Positions 33,434 through 42,073 of a DNA stretch of 64,000 nt are shown piece after piece. Every line of letters starts with the position of its first letter. Position 1 is the stretch's first letter. Origin of the DNA: CADEDH01 sp039201605 (GTDB lineage Bacteria; Actinomycetota; Acidimicrobiia; Acidimicrobiales; SZUA-35); contig JBCCRO010000011.1 in NCBI GenBank assembly GCA_039201605.1, positions 1-64,000 on the forward strand, written 5' to 3'. Below the pieces are notes generated by a model. That model had not been told where the DNA came from. It searched no databases and saw nothing but the letters and a program-made list of their open reading frames with translations. The position numbers were made by a program, and so were the translations under genes.

Positions 33434-33825
33434 GAGCACATCTCCCCATGAGTTGGGGGAATCTACCGTCAGAGGATCACGGTGCCGACACGCGTCCAGC
33501 ATCATCATGGCCCCACACGCAGACGCGTGCGGGGCCATGACCGTCGAGCGGGAAGCCGTCAGGGTCGGAACTCGAAATGGCCGTTGCAGTTCGGTATCTC
33601 GGACTCCGAGGTGCCCGCCGGCAGCGTCCGCCGTCGGCCCAGACGCCGACGCACGGCGGCGCATTCTCCTTGGGGCCGGGATGATCCGGCGCCGCTCGCG
33701 CCGCGGTCGAGCGATGGTCCACCCCGTCCGAGCGGCGCTCGTGGAACATTGTTCCCGGGCGTGGAACGCCCCCAGAACGTGGGTGCCGACGGCGCCCGTC
33801 GATCCACGCAACGTCAGGACACCGA
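33434..33825. other. 392-bp intergenic region with a long inverted repeat
   Basis: The gap between the divergent VTC operon and a lipoprotein gene. Beyond the hairpin at 33505-33540 and the VTC ribosome binding site I see no credible gene. The open frames crossing it are Arg/Pro/Ala-rich and overlap each other in several frames. A TAGATT -10-like box (minus strand) lies near 33460. Confidence 0.5.
33505..33540. repeat. Inverted repeat: 16-bp arms, 4-nt loop, one mismatch
   Basis: TCATGGCCCCACACGC (33505-33520) pairs with GCGTGCGGGGCCATGA (33525-33540) around AGAC, with a single A-C mismatch. It sits in the divergent intergenic region, not after a gene, and has no U tract, so an operator or RNA structural element is more likely than a terminator. 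Confidence 0.75.
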
Positions 33826-34425
33826 ATGCACCTCCGACTCACGGTCGCCGGGTTCGCCGCCGCTCTGCTGCTCGCCGCCTGTGGCGGCGACGACGGCGGC
33901 ACCGCAACCGACGCCGCCGACGCCCCTGTCGATGCCGCAGCCGACGCCAACTCCGACACCGGCGGTGGCGAGACCGGCGGCACCGACGAGGGCTCCGGGG
34001 AACCGGCGGCCGATCCGGCCGCCGAAGATGCGGCCCCGAGCGGCGGGGGCAGCGGGACGGTCACCGTCGGCGACGGTACCGTGTACGAGATCACCGATCT
34101 GAGTTCGTGCATCACCGGCGCCACCGACCCCGACGCCCTGCCCTCGACCGGCTACGACCTCATCGGGCGGACCGCCGACGGTGCCTGGCTGTTCACGGCG
34201 ATCCGGGCCGGCTTCAGCGACGACGAAACCCTCTTCTCCGGTGCCCTGGAGGGAGGCTTCGACGCCGACGGCAAGAACGCGTCCATCATCTACCCCCTGC
34301 GGGGCGATGGCTCGACGCTCGTCGTCGACGGGGGGACGGTGACCGGCACCGTCGAGGCCAAGCCGCTCGGCCCGAACCAGCCTCACGGCGACGAGACCAC
34401 GTTCACCGTCGACTTCAGCTGCTGA
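33826..34425 (+). CDS. Uncharacterised lipoprotein
   Basis: A 199-aa lipoprotein with lipobox LLAAC (Cys19), a long Asp/Ala/Gly/Glu-rich linker (residues ~20-80) and a C-terminal beta-rich domain starting VTVGDGTVYEITDLSSC. Two cysteines (in DLSSC and the final residues FSC) could form a disulfide. Repetitive Gly/Asp motifs suggest a surface anchor with a small sandwich domain. I do not recognise a family. AGGA lies 7 nt before the ATG at 33826. Confidence 0.8.
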   Translation: MHLRLTVAGFAAALLLAACGGDDGGTATDAADAPVDAAADANSDTGGGETGGTDEGSGEPAADPAAEDAAPSGGGSGTVTVGDGTVYEITDLSSCITGATDPDALPSTGYDLIGRTADGAWLFTAIRAGFSDDETLFSGALEGGFDADGKNASIIYPLRGDGSTLVVDGGTVTGTVEAKPLGPNQPHGDETTFTVDFSC

Positions 34426-34496
34426 CGACGCCGTCGATACCGCCCCGTCGGCCCCTCATCGGCGGTGCCCGGTCGGCATCGCTCAGCCGGCGGTGC

Positions 34497-36272
34497 TCAG
34501 TCGGCCGGGTTCTCACCGCCCACCGCAGGGTCTCCGTCGGCGTCGTCCGTGACGGTCACCCCGAACACCTCGGCCGCCCGTTCGGCGCTGAGCAGCCCGT
34601 TCTTCACATCCTCCCGCACCAGCTCGGGATTCCGTCCACGGGGGTCGCCGTGGCCGCCGCCGTTGCCGGTGACGATGCGGATGAGGTCGCCCTCGGAGGT
34701 GTCGAGCCCGGACACCGACGAGTACCGCTGGGTGTCGCCGTCGGCCGCTCGGACGACCTCGCAGTAGTTGGGTGAACCGTCGAGCCCGCCCTCGGTGCCC
34801 CATGCCGGGAACTTCGAGCGGGTGTAGTCCATCGTCAGGTAGCCGTCGTTGCTGCGGACCCGGTACTCCATCACGATGCCCCGGCCGCCGGTGGTGCGGC
34901 CCTCGCCTCCGGGCTCGGTGTTGAGCTCCATCCGCTCGACGAACAGCCCGTTGCGGATCTCGTTGATCTCGGCCGGACAGTTGTACGTCTCGCCGTGGAA
35001 CCCGGAGAACATCGCCGAGTTGCCGTCGCGTGCATGGGTGCCGCCCCAGCCGCCGAGCTGGGGTTCGATGATCGTGTACTGGCGGCCGGTGTCGGGGTGG
35101 ACACCGCCGATGAACGTGCCGCACACCGAGGCGAAGTGCCCGGCGCCGAACACGTCGGGGACGACCGGGGCCAGGCACCGCCAGAGCAGGTCGTAGGCCC
35201 GCAGTTCCAGCTCATAGTAGAAGCCCATCGGCGAGGGCTCCTCGGCGTCGAACACCGTGCCCCGCTCGGTCAGCAGCTCGATCGGCCGGAACGATCCGCT
35301 GCTGGCGGGCGAATCGGGTGCCGTCAGCGACTTGAAGATCATCTGCGCCGCCACCATCACCGCATCGCGCGAGCAGTTGTTCGGGTCGTCGTTCTGGGGC
35401 GGGTTGTCCCGCAGGTCGACGACGAAGGACTCGGCCGAGATCGTGATCGACGCCTTGAGCACGAGGCCGTTGTCCTGCTCCTCGCTGATCTCGTACGTGC
35501 CGGCCGGTAGCTCGGCCAGTGCCTTGCGGGCCACCGCCTCGCCGTGGTCCATGTGGCGTCGCATGGCCTCGACGAACACGTCGGCCCCGTACTTGGCCGC
35601 CACCTCGGCCAGCCGTCGAGCCCCGATCCGCACGGCGGCGATGGCGGCCCACACGTCGCCCTCGATGGTCTCCGGCATGCGGGAGTTGGCCAGGATGATG
35701 TCCATCACGGCGGGGATGACCTCGCCCCGGGAGATGGCCTTGATCGCCGGGATGCGCAGTCCTTCCTGGTAGATCTCGGTGGCCTCGCCGGTGAGGGATC
35801 CGGGCGCCATGCCGCCCACGTCACTGTTGTGGGCGATGTTGGCCGTCCAGGCGATCAGGGTGCCCCCGGCGAACACCGGCATGAGCACCACGATGTCGTT
35901 GAGGTGCGTCACCCCGCCCCGGTAGGGGTCGTTGGTAAGGAACACGTCGCCCGGCTCGACCCCGCCCTGGTGGTCGAACTTCTCGATGATCACCTTGGCC
36001 GCCTTGTCGAGCACGCCGACGAAGGCGGGGATCCCGGCACCGGACGAGGCGATCTCGCCGTGGGCGTCGGTGACCCCGGTGCCCATGTCGAGCACCTCGT
36101 AGATGATCGAGCTCATCGCCGTCTTGCGCATCGCGGCGAACATCTCGTCGGCCGTGGCCTGCAGCGAGTTCTGGATGATCTCGATCGTGATCGGGTCGTA
36201 CCCGCCGTCCGGTGCCGTGGTCCGGCCGGTCGCCGTCGTGTCGTCGGTCGTCGTGGGGTCGGTGGTGGTCAT
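34497..36272 (-). CDS. hyuB: Hydantoinase B / oxoprolinase-family subunit
   Basis: A 591-aa HyuB subunit. It begins with a Thr/Asp-rich low-complexity extension (about 1-25), then YDPITIEIIQNSLQATADEMFAAMRKTA, typical of HyuB. GDVFLTNDPYRGGVTHLNDI and the GNGGGHGDPRGR glycine-rich motif near the C-terminus are family hallmarks. ATG 36272 overlaps the hyuA TGA (ATGA). With HyuA it forms an ATP-dependent amidohydrolase/carboxylase-type complex acting on cyclic imides, 5-oxoproline, or ketone-like substrates. The substrate is not fixed by sequence. Confidence 0.93.
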   Translation of the reverse strand: MTTTDPTTTDDTTATGRTTAPDGGYDPITIEIIQNSLQATADEMFAAMRKTAMSSIIYEVLDMGTGVTDAHGEIASSGAGIPAFVGVLDKAAKVIIEKFDHQGGVEPGDVFLTNDPYRGGVTHLNDIVVLMPVFAGGTLIAWTANIAHNSDVGGMAPGSLTGEATEIYQEGLRIPAIKAISRGEVIPAVMDIILANSRMPETIEGDVWAAIAAVRIGARRLAEVAAKYGADVFVEAMRRHMDHGEAVARKALAELPAGTYEISEEQDNGLVLKASITISAESFVVDLRDNPPQNDDPNNCSRDAVMVAAQMIFKSLTAPDSPASSGSFRPIELLTERGTVFDAEEPSPMGFYYELELRAYDLLWRCLAPVVPDVFGAGHFASVCGTFIGGVHPDTGRQYTIIEPQLGGWGGTHARDGNSAMFSGFHGETYNCPAEINEIRNGLFVERMELNTEPGGEGRTTGGRGIVMEYRVRSNDGYLTMDYTRSKFPAWGTEGGLDGSPNYCEVVRAADGDTQRYSSVSGLDTSEGDLIRIVTGNGGGHGDPRGRNPELVREDVKNGLLSAERAAEVFGVTVTDDADGDPAVGGENPAD

Positions 36273-38374
36273 GGGCCGGCCTCCTGCGCCGTGGTGGGGT
36301 CGGTTGGCAGCTCGATGCGGGTGTTGCCGAAGCCGTCGATGCTCACCCCGCAGCCCGGGTGGACCACGACCGAGGTGCCGGCGCCCTCGATCACGGCCGG
36401 CCCGGTGAAGGCCATGCCGGGCCGGAGGCGGTCGGCGTCGTAGAGGGTGGCCTCGTGGCGACCGTCGGTGGCGTAGTCGACCAGCCGGGTGCCGGCGACG
36501 GCGGGGGAGGGGTCGCGGTCCCCCAGGGGCTGCTCGACGATGTCGGGCTTGCCGATGTCGGCGGTGGCCACCAGATGGAGGCCGACGAACTCGACCTCGG
36601 CGTCGAGCCGGTAGGTGTACTCCGCCTCGTACTGGGTGTGGAACCGCTCGATGAGGGCGGCCACACCGTCCGCCGTCAGGTCGTCGGTGGTGATGGCCAC
36701 CTCGGAGGTGTGCTCCTGGTTCTGGTAGCGGAGTTGGGCGAAGCGCTCGACGCCCACCTCGTCGGCGGTCACGCCATCGCCGGTGAACCGGCCCGTGATC
36801 TCGGCCGTGGCCTGGGTGTAGGCCTCGGTGACGTCGGCCAGGGTGTCGACCCCGAGAGGGGTCACCAGGGTGCGGAACAGGTCGCGTCGCAGGTCGGACA
36901 TGATCATGCCCCAGGCCGAGAACACCGAGGCCGCCTGGGGCACCACCACGCTGCGGACGCCGAGCTCCTGGGCCAGGGCCACGGCGTGCATCGGGCCGCC
37001 GCCGCCGAAGGCGACCAGGGTGAAGTCGCGGGGGTCGAAGCCCCGATTGACCGAGATCAGCTTGAGGGCGTTGACCATGTTGTCGTTGGCGATCCGGACG
37101 ATGCCCCGGGCCGCAGCGTCGGTGTCCAGCCCGAGCGAGTCGGCCAGCTCGCCGAGCGCGGCCTCGGCCGCCGCCAGGTCGGGCTCCACCTCGCCCCCGC
37201 AGAAGTTCTCCGGCCCGATGCGGCCGAGCCACAGGTTGGCGTCGGTGGTGGTGGCCCGGGTGCCGCCTCGGCCGTAGGAGGCGGGGCCGGGATCGGCTCC
37301 CGCCGACCGGGGCCCGACATGGAGCTTGGCGAAGTCGTCGACCCAGGCGATCGAGCCGCCGCCGTTGCCGATCTCGACCAGGTCGACCACGGGGACCATC
37401 AGCGGGTAGCCGGCGTTGGTGTGGTCCCGCTCGATCCAGTAGTCGGTGACGATGCGGACCCGACCGTCGGTGATCAACGAGCACTTGGCCGTCGTCCCGC
37501 CGATGTCGAGGGCGATCACGTTGGGTTCGCCGATCAGGCGACCGAGCTCGGCCGCCCCCTTGAACCCTGAGGCCGGCCCCGACTCGACCATGGTGATCGG
37601 CACCTCGGACGCGGTGGTGAGCGACGACACCCCGCAGTTGGACTGCATGACCAGGGTCTCGGCGTCGAGGCCGTGGCCGGCCAGGCCGGTCTGGAGTCGG
37701 TCGAGGTAGCGGGCCGCCGTCGGTTGGACGTAGGCCGACAGCACTGCGGTACTCGACCGCTCGTACTCCCGCCACTGCCGGGTGATCTGGTGGGAGGCCA
37801 CCACCGGGGCCTCGGGCCAGGCCGCCCGCACGGCGCCGAGGACCGCCAGCTCGTGGGCCGGGTTGGCGTAGGAGTGGATCAGCGACACCGCGATCGCCTC
37901 GACCCCCTCGGCCCGGAAGTCGGCCACGATGTCGGCCACGCCCGAGGTGTCGAGCGGTACCCGCTCCTCGCCGTGGTAGGTGAGGCGGCCCGGCACCTCG
38001 CGCCGCAGACGGCGGGGCACGAAGGGCGGCGGCTTGACGTAGTCGAGGTTGAACAGATCGGGCCGGTTGCCGCGGGCGATCTCCAGGGCGTCGCGGAACC
38101 CCTCGGTGGTGATCAGGCCGACGGTCACCCCCTTGCGTTCGGTCAGGGCGTTGATGACGACGGTCGTGCCGTGGATGTGCCCCGTCACTTCGGACGGGTC
38201 GAGGCCGCTGCGGCCGATCACCTCGAAGATGCCCTGCTCGAAGTCGGGGGGTGTGGTGTCGCTCTTGGCCGTCACGACCGACGGCGAGCCGTCGTCGTCG
38301 ACGCCGAAGCCGACCAGGTCGGTGAACGTGCCTCCCACGTCGGTGGCGATCCGCAACGGGATCCGGGTGCTCAT
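36269..38374 (-). CDS. hyuA: Hydantoinase A / oxoprolinase-family ATPase subunit
   Basis: A 701-aa HyuA subunit with an actin-like ATPase core. TDVGGTFTDLV is the N-terminal phosphate-binding loop, then HGTTVVINALTERKG, the second loop ALDIGGTTAKCSLI and the GNGGGSIAWVDD glycine loop. ATP hydrolysis drives ring opening by the HyuB partner. ATG 38374 overlaps the upstream XRE-cupin gene by 4 bp, so the three genes are one operon whose first product is a regulator. This pair is only moderately similar to the second HyuA (40016) in loop sequences, consistent with different substrates. Confidence 0.93.
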   Translation of the reverse strand: MSTRIPLRIATDVGGTFTDLVGFGVDDDGSPSVVTAKSDTTPPDFEQGIFEVIGRSGLDPSEVTGHIHGTTVVINALTERKGVTVGLITTEGFRDALEIARGNRPDLFNLDYVKPPPFVPRRLRREVPGRLTYHGEERVPLDTSGVADIVADFRAEGVEAIAVSLIHSYANPAHELAVLGAVRAAWPEAPVVASHQITRQWREYERSSTAVLSAYVQPTAARYLDRLQTGLAGHGLDAETLVMQSNCGVSSLTTASEVPITMVESGPASGFKGAAELGRLIGEPNVIALDIGGTTAKCSLITDGRVRIVTDYWIERDHTNAGYPLMVPVVDLVEIGNGGGSIAWVDDFAKLHVGPRSAGADPGPASYGRGGTRATTTDANLWLGRIGPENFCGGEVEPDLAAAEAALGELADSLGLDTDAAARGIVRIANDNMVNALKLISVNRGFDPRDFTLVAFGGGGPMHAVALAQELGVRSVVVPQAASVFSAWGMIMSDLRRDLFRTLVTPLGVDTLADVTEAYTQATAEITGRFTGDGVTADEVGVERFAQLRYQNQEHTSEVAITTDDLTADGVAALIERFHTQYEAEYTYRLDAEVEFVGLHLVATADIGKPDIVEQPLGDRDPSPAVAGTRLVDYATDGRHEATLYDADRLRPGMAFTGPAVIEGAGTSVVVHPGCGVSIDGFGNTRIELPTDPTTAQEAGP

Positions 38375-38928
38375 GGTTCTTCCGATCGGGTGACGGTCAG
38401 GACGGTGGCGGGGGCATCGGCGGTCAGCTTGGTCTGCGGCAGACGCTCGGTGTCGAGCGAGTCGCCCGGTCCGAGCTCGATCGTCTGGCCTGCGGCGTCG
38501 ACCGTGACCCGGCCGCTGAGCACGTGGATCAGCAGGTCGGCCAGGGCCCGGTTCTCCACCAGCACCGAGGAGCTCGGCTCCAGCTGGTGGTGCTCGATCA
38601 CCAGCTCCAACTCGTGGTGCGACAGGCCGGCGATGCCGTCGCCCAGGTCGTTGAGCGACCCACCCCGCACCCGCTGGCCCCCGATACGGGGGAGCAGCTC
38701 GCTGATCGTGAGGTCGAGCGCCCGGACGAGGCGCAGGAGCACCGGGAGCGACACCTGGCTGCGACCGTTCTCGATCTCGCTCAGGTGACTGGCCGAGACC
38801 TCGGCCTGGGCCGCCACGTCCCGCAGGGTGGCACCGAGCTCCCGTCGCCGTTCGGCCAGGCGAGCCCCCACCTCCTCGCTCAGTCCGCTGAAGTTGTCCT
38901 TGTCGTCGGGGTTGTTCTTGCGTGCCAT
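38371..38928 (-). CDS. XRE-family regulator with a cupin sensor domain
   Basis: A 185-aa protein. HTH_XRE at about residues 18-75 (RLAERRRELGATLRDVAAQAEVSASHLSEIENGRS) and a C-terminal cupin (about 105-180), which usually binds the inducer. It overlaps hyuA by 4 bp and precedes the hyuA-hyuB pair, so it likely controls this operon. A second regulator of the same architecture lies 25 bp upstream (38954). Confidence 0.92.
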   Translation of the reverse strand: MARKNNPDDKDNFSGLSEEVGARLAERRRELGATLRDVAAQAEVSASHLSEIENGRSQVSLPVLLRLVRALDLTISELLPRIGGQRVRGGSLNDLGDGIAGLSHHELELVIEHHQLEPSSSVLVENRALADLLIHVLSGRVTVDAAGQTIELGPGDSLDTERLPQTKLTADAPATVLTVTRSEEP

Positions 38929-38953
38929 GTCGTCGGGTCGTCGCTCCGGATGG

Positions 38954-39598
38954 TCAGAAGATGGCGGGGCTCACGAACCAGAGCACCGATGCGGCGGTGT
39001 CGCTCGTGACTTCGATCATGTGTTGGGTGTGCGAGGCGTAGTGGAGCCAGTCGCCCTCCTCGAGGGGATGGGCCTCGCCCTCGATGGTGATGGTCACCGA
39101 TCCCTCGAGCACGAGGCAGAACCGCTCGCCGAAGTGGCGGAAGTGGATCGCCGGCTCACCCGGGGGCAGCTCGTGCACCAGGGCGGTGTAGGCCCCCTCG
39201 TTGCCGTGGGCGCCGAGGATTGAATACAGGTGGGCCGGCTCGTCGTCCTCGCTCATCGCCGTGCGCAGCTTCAGTGGCTCATCGGCCCGGGAGATGTGGA
39301 TCCGGGGGCCGGCCGCCTGCTCGAAGAGGCTGACCATCTCCACCCCGAGGGCGGCGGCCATGGTGGCCAGGCCCGATAGGGAGGGGACCGAATCACCCCG
39401 CTCGACCTGTGACAGGTAGGAGCTGGTGTAGCCGGTGAGCTCGCCCAGCTCCCGCAGGCTCAGCCCACGCGACGCCCGCAACTCGGCCAGGTTCCGCCCG
39501 ACCGCCTCCAACTCGACTTCCAACCTGCCTACCTCCGGTTCGGCGGACGTTCCGCTCCAGCTTGCCGGGCGACGAAACGGTTGCCGTGATGTTGCCAC
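38954..39598 (-). CDS. XRE-family regulator with a cupin domain (second copy)
   Basis: A 214-aa protein: HTH_XRE at about 35-90 (NLAELRASRGLSLRELGELTGYTSSYLSQVERGDS) and a cupin at about 130-205 (EPAIHFRHFGERFCLVLEGSVTITIEG). The Met-start chosen is GTG 39598, but the first ~30 residues are not conserved-looking and a later TTG (near LEVELEAV) is possible. It is divergent from the second hyuAB arm, with a perfect GTAACTAGTTAC palindrome between them, and probably represses or activates both arms. Confidence 0.9.
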   Translation of the reverse strand: MATSRQPFRRPASWSGTSAEPEVGRLEVELEAVGRNLAELRASRGLSLRELGELTGYTSSYLSQVERGDSVPSLSGLATMAAALGVEMVSLFEQAAGPRIHISRADEPLKLRTAMSEDDEPAHLYSILGAHGNEGAYTALVHELPPGEPAIHFRHFGERFCLVLEGSVTITIEGEAHPLEEGDWLHYASHTQHMIEVTSDTAASVLWFVSPAIF

Positions 39599-39647
39599 GG
39601 CCTGTGGCCAGTCTGTCCGGTATGGATTGACGCTTGCAAACCTATCG

Positions 39648-39659
39648 GTAACTAGTTAC
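39648..39659. promoter_or_regulatory. Perfect 12-bp palindrome GTAACTAGTTAC
   Basis: Located in the 94-100-bp region between the divergent XRE-cupin regulator and the rightward catabolic operon. TTGACG at 39627-39632 and TAACTA at 39649-39654 form a -35/-10 pair with a 16-nt spacer, so the palindrome covers the -10. A candidate operator for one of the two XRE regulators. Confidence 0.5.
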
Positions 39660-39698
39660 TGTCCGTGAACCAATAGCGAACTTAGCAAAAGGGTGCTG

Positions 39699-40019
39699 GT
39701 GATTCGTTCGGTTCTGAAGATGAGGCCTCGGCCGGGTTGCGCCGATGCGGTGGTGGAGTTGTTCCGGCGGGAGCAGGTGTTCGAGCGGGCGCTTCGCGTC
39801 GAGGGGTGTCAGGACGCCTCTCTACTCCTGCGGAGCGACGAGATCCTGGTCACCGCCTCCTGGGTCGACGCCGAGGCCTACCAGGCCTGGGTCGACCACC
39901 CGGAGCGCAACGTCATGGGCGACGAACTGAACGACCTGCTGGTCGAACCCATCACGGCGGACAGCGTCGGCGGCCTCTACCAGGTCGCTCTCGCCGAGTT
40001 TCGGACGGAGGCGTCATGA
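39699..40019 (+). CDS. ABM-type (antibiotic biosynthesis monooxygenase) small protein
   Basis: A 106-aa dimeric alpha-beta barrel protein. The Ile-Arg-Ser-Val-Leu strand start, the REQVFERALRVEGCQDASLL core, TASWVDAEAYQAWVDHPE and the final VGGLYQVALAEF agree with the ABM/quinol-monooxygenase-like fold. GTG 39699 is preceded by AAAAGGG at correct spacing; GTG 39693 is also in frame but has no spacing to that site. Its stop overlaps the next gene (ATGA), so it is the first gene of the rightward HyuAB-ABC operon. Its chemical role there is not clear. Confidence 0.8.
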   Translation: MIRSVLKMRPRPGCADAVVELFRREQVFERALRVEGCQDASLLLRSDEILVTASWVDAEAYQAWVDHPERNVMGDELNDLLVEPITADSVGGLYQVALAEFRTEAS

Positions 40020-42061
40020 GTCGATATCGGGTCTCGATGGACATCGGTGGCACGTTCACCGATGCCGTCGCCTACGACGAGGAGACCGGCCAGTACACGG
40101 CGGGTAAGGCGTCGACCACCCCCGGGCAGCTGACCACCGGGGTTCGCAACGCCATGGGCAACGTGGTCGACGAGCTGGCGGATCTGTCGTTCATCGTGCA
40201 CGGCACGACCCAAGGCCTCAACGCCTTCCTCCAGCGCCGGGGTGAGAAGGTCCTGCTGCTGGCCAGCGACGGTGCCGGCGACGTCTACCAGATCGCCCGG
40301 GGCCATCGCACGGCGCTGTACGAGATCCAGTACCGCAAGCCCGAACCGCTGGTCACCCGGTCCGACACCGTCGAGATCGGGGGTCGCCTCGACCCGGCCG
40401 GCGCCGAGGTGGCGCCGTTGTCGGAGGGCGATCTGGTGGCGGCGGCCGAAGCCTTCCGGGGTGGGGGTTACACCTCGATCGCCGTGGCCTTCCTGTTCAG
40501 CTACGAGAACTCGGCCCATGAGCTGGCGGCCGAGGCCATCCTCCGCCGCGAGTTGGGCGACCAGGTGCCGATCAGCCTCTCCCACCGTCTGGCCCGCGAG
40601 TGGCGTGAGTACGAGCGGACCTCCACCGCCGTGCTCGACGCCTACACGGCGCCGATCGTCCGCACCTACCTCGAGGAGCTGTCGGAGGGCCTGGCCGAGG
40701 ACGGCCTCGGCGTCCCTCTGCACATCATGCAGTCCTCGGGGGGCATCATCACCGCGGCCGCCGCCCGGGACCACACCGTCCAGACGTTGCTGTCGGGCCC
40801 GGTCGGCGGGGCGATGGGTGGCGTCTCGCTGTCCAGACTCACCGGCCGCAAGAACCTGATCTGTGTCGACATGGGCGGAACGTCGTTCGACGTCAGCCTG
40901 ATCGTCGACGGCGAAGCCGATGTCGACACCGAGGCCGCCCTCGAGGGCTTCCCATTGCTGATGCCGGTGGTCAACATCTACACCGTCGGCGCCGGCGGTG
41001 GCTCGGTGGGCTACACCGAGGCCGGCGGACTCCGGGTCGGTCCCCGCAGCGCCGGCGCCGATCCCGGACCGGCCTGCTACGGGCGGGGTGGCACCGAGCC
41101 GACCGTGACCGACGCCAACGTCGCCCTCGGTCGGGTCGATCCGAGCGCCTTCGCCGACGGCGAGTTCGCCCTCGATCCCGACCTGGCCCGGGAGGCCCTC
41201 ATGCCGATCGGGGCCGAGCTGGGGCTCGACGTCACCGCCATGGCCCAGGGTGTGCTCGACGTGGTCAACGCCAAGATGGCGCAGGCCATCCGCACCCTGA
41301 CCGTGGAGAAGGGCATCGAGCCGGCCGACTTCGCCCTCGTCGCCTTCGGCGGTGCCGGTCCCATGCACGCCGCTTTCCTGGCCGAGGAACTCGGCATCGA
41401 CACCATGCTCGTCCCCCGGTTCCCCGGGGCCTTCTCGGCCTGGGGGATGTTGGAGACCAAGCTGCGGCGCGACACCGCCCGCGGCTTCCCCTACGCCTTG
41501 GAGGGCGCCGACCTCCTGTCGCTGCAGAAGATCTTCGGTGAGCTGGGCGACGAGGTGGCGGCGCAGGTCGCCTCCGAGGGGGTGGAGGGCGACGCCATCG
41601 ACGTCCGCCACGCCATCGACGCCCGCTACATCGGCCAGGAGTACACGCTGACCGTGCCCGTCGGCTCGCCCGACGGCGTCGACACCCCGGAGTGGCCGGC
41701 CTCGATAAAGGCCGCCTTCGACGCTCTGCACCAGAGCCGGTTCGGTCACTCGAACGCCGACGCCCCGATCGAGTTCGTCATCGCCCGGGCCACGGCCTTC
41801 GGCGATCTCGGCCGGGCCGAGCCCCGACCGCTCGAGGGGGCCGACGTGCAACTCGATCTCTCGCCCCGCCCGGTGTCGTTCGACGGCACCGACCACGACA
41901 CGCCGGTGGTGGCCCGCGACGATCTGGCGCCGGGCACGACCCTGGCCGGACCGGTGGTGATCACCGAGGCGACCGCCACCACCGTCATCCCCCCGAACTG
42001 GCGGCTCGACGTCGACGCCTTCGGCACCGTCACCGCCCACCGAACGACCGACAACGCCTAG
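40016..42061 (+). CDS. hyuA: Hydantoinase A / oxoprolinase-family ATPase subunit (second set)
   Basis: A 681-aa HyuA with all actin-ATPase loops: MDIGGTFTDAV near the start, the HGTTQGLNAFLQRRG strand, SGPVGGAMGGV, VDMGGTSFDVSLI and GAGGGSVGYTE. Partner of the HyuB at 42074. It is translationally coupled to the ABM gene upstream (ATGA) and is followed 12 bp later by hyuB. The operon continues into a sugar-type ABC importer and an M24 hydrolase, which suggests import followed by ring opening of a cyclic amide or imide. Confidence 0.93.
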   Translation: MSRYRVSMDIGGTFTDAVAYDEETGQYTAGKASTTPGQLTTGVRNAMGNVVDELADLSFIVHGTTQGLNAFLQRRGEKVLLLASDGAGDVYQIARGHRTALYEIQYRKPEPLVTRSDTVEIGGRLDPAGAEVAPLSEGDLVAAAEAFRGGGYTSIAVAFLFSYENSAHELAAEAILRRELGDQVPISLSHRLAREWREYERTSTAVLDAYTAPIVRTYLEELSEGLAEDGLGVPLHIMQSSGGIITAAAARDHTVQTLLSGPVGGAMGGVSLSRLTGRKNLICVDMGGTSFDVSLIVDGEADVDTEAALEGFPLLMPVVNIYTVGAGGGSVGYTEAGGLRVGPRSAGADPGPACYGRGGTEPTVTDANVALGRVDPSAFADGEFALDPDLAREALMPIGAELGLDVTAMAQGVLDVVNAKMAQAIRTLTVEKGIEPADFALVAFGGAGPMHAAFLAEELGIDTMLVPRFPGAFSAWGMLETKLRRDTARGFPYALEGADLLSLQKIFGELGDEVAAQVASEGVEGDAIDVRHAIDARYIGQEYTLTVPVGSPDGVDTPEWPASIKAAFDALHQSRFGHSNADAPIEFVIARATAFGDLGRAEPRPLEGADVQLDLSPRPVSFDGTDHDTPVVARDDLAPGTTLAGPVVITEATATTVIPPNWRLDVDAFGTVTAHRTTDNA

Positions 42062-42073
42062 GGAGCTGAGCCG

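Noticed and set aside
33434..33447. A 7-codon leader peptide (MGRCAHA) overlapping the VTC start
   Set aside because: It has an ATG 10 nt after a TAGATT box and overlaps the VTC start, but there is no regulatory amino-acid bias or attenuator structure, so it is probably incidental.
33434..33825. Possible small genes in the intergenic region (for example a frame starting near 33538)
   Set aside because: Frames are Arg/Pro/Ala-rich, overlap each other in three frames, lack ribosome binding sites or -10 boxes at the right spacing, and the region holds an inverted repeat.
34497..37775. A 1092-aa extended hyuB reading frame
   Set aside because: The extra N-terminal ~500 residues are the shifted frame of hyuA. 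HyuB starts at 36272 with an ATGA overlap.
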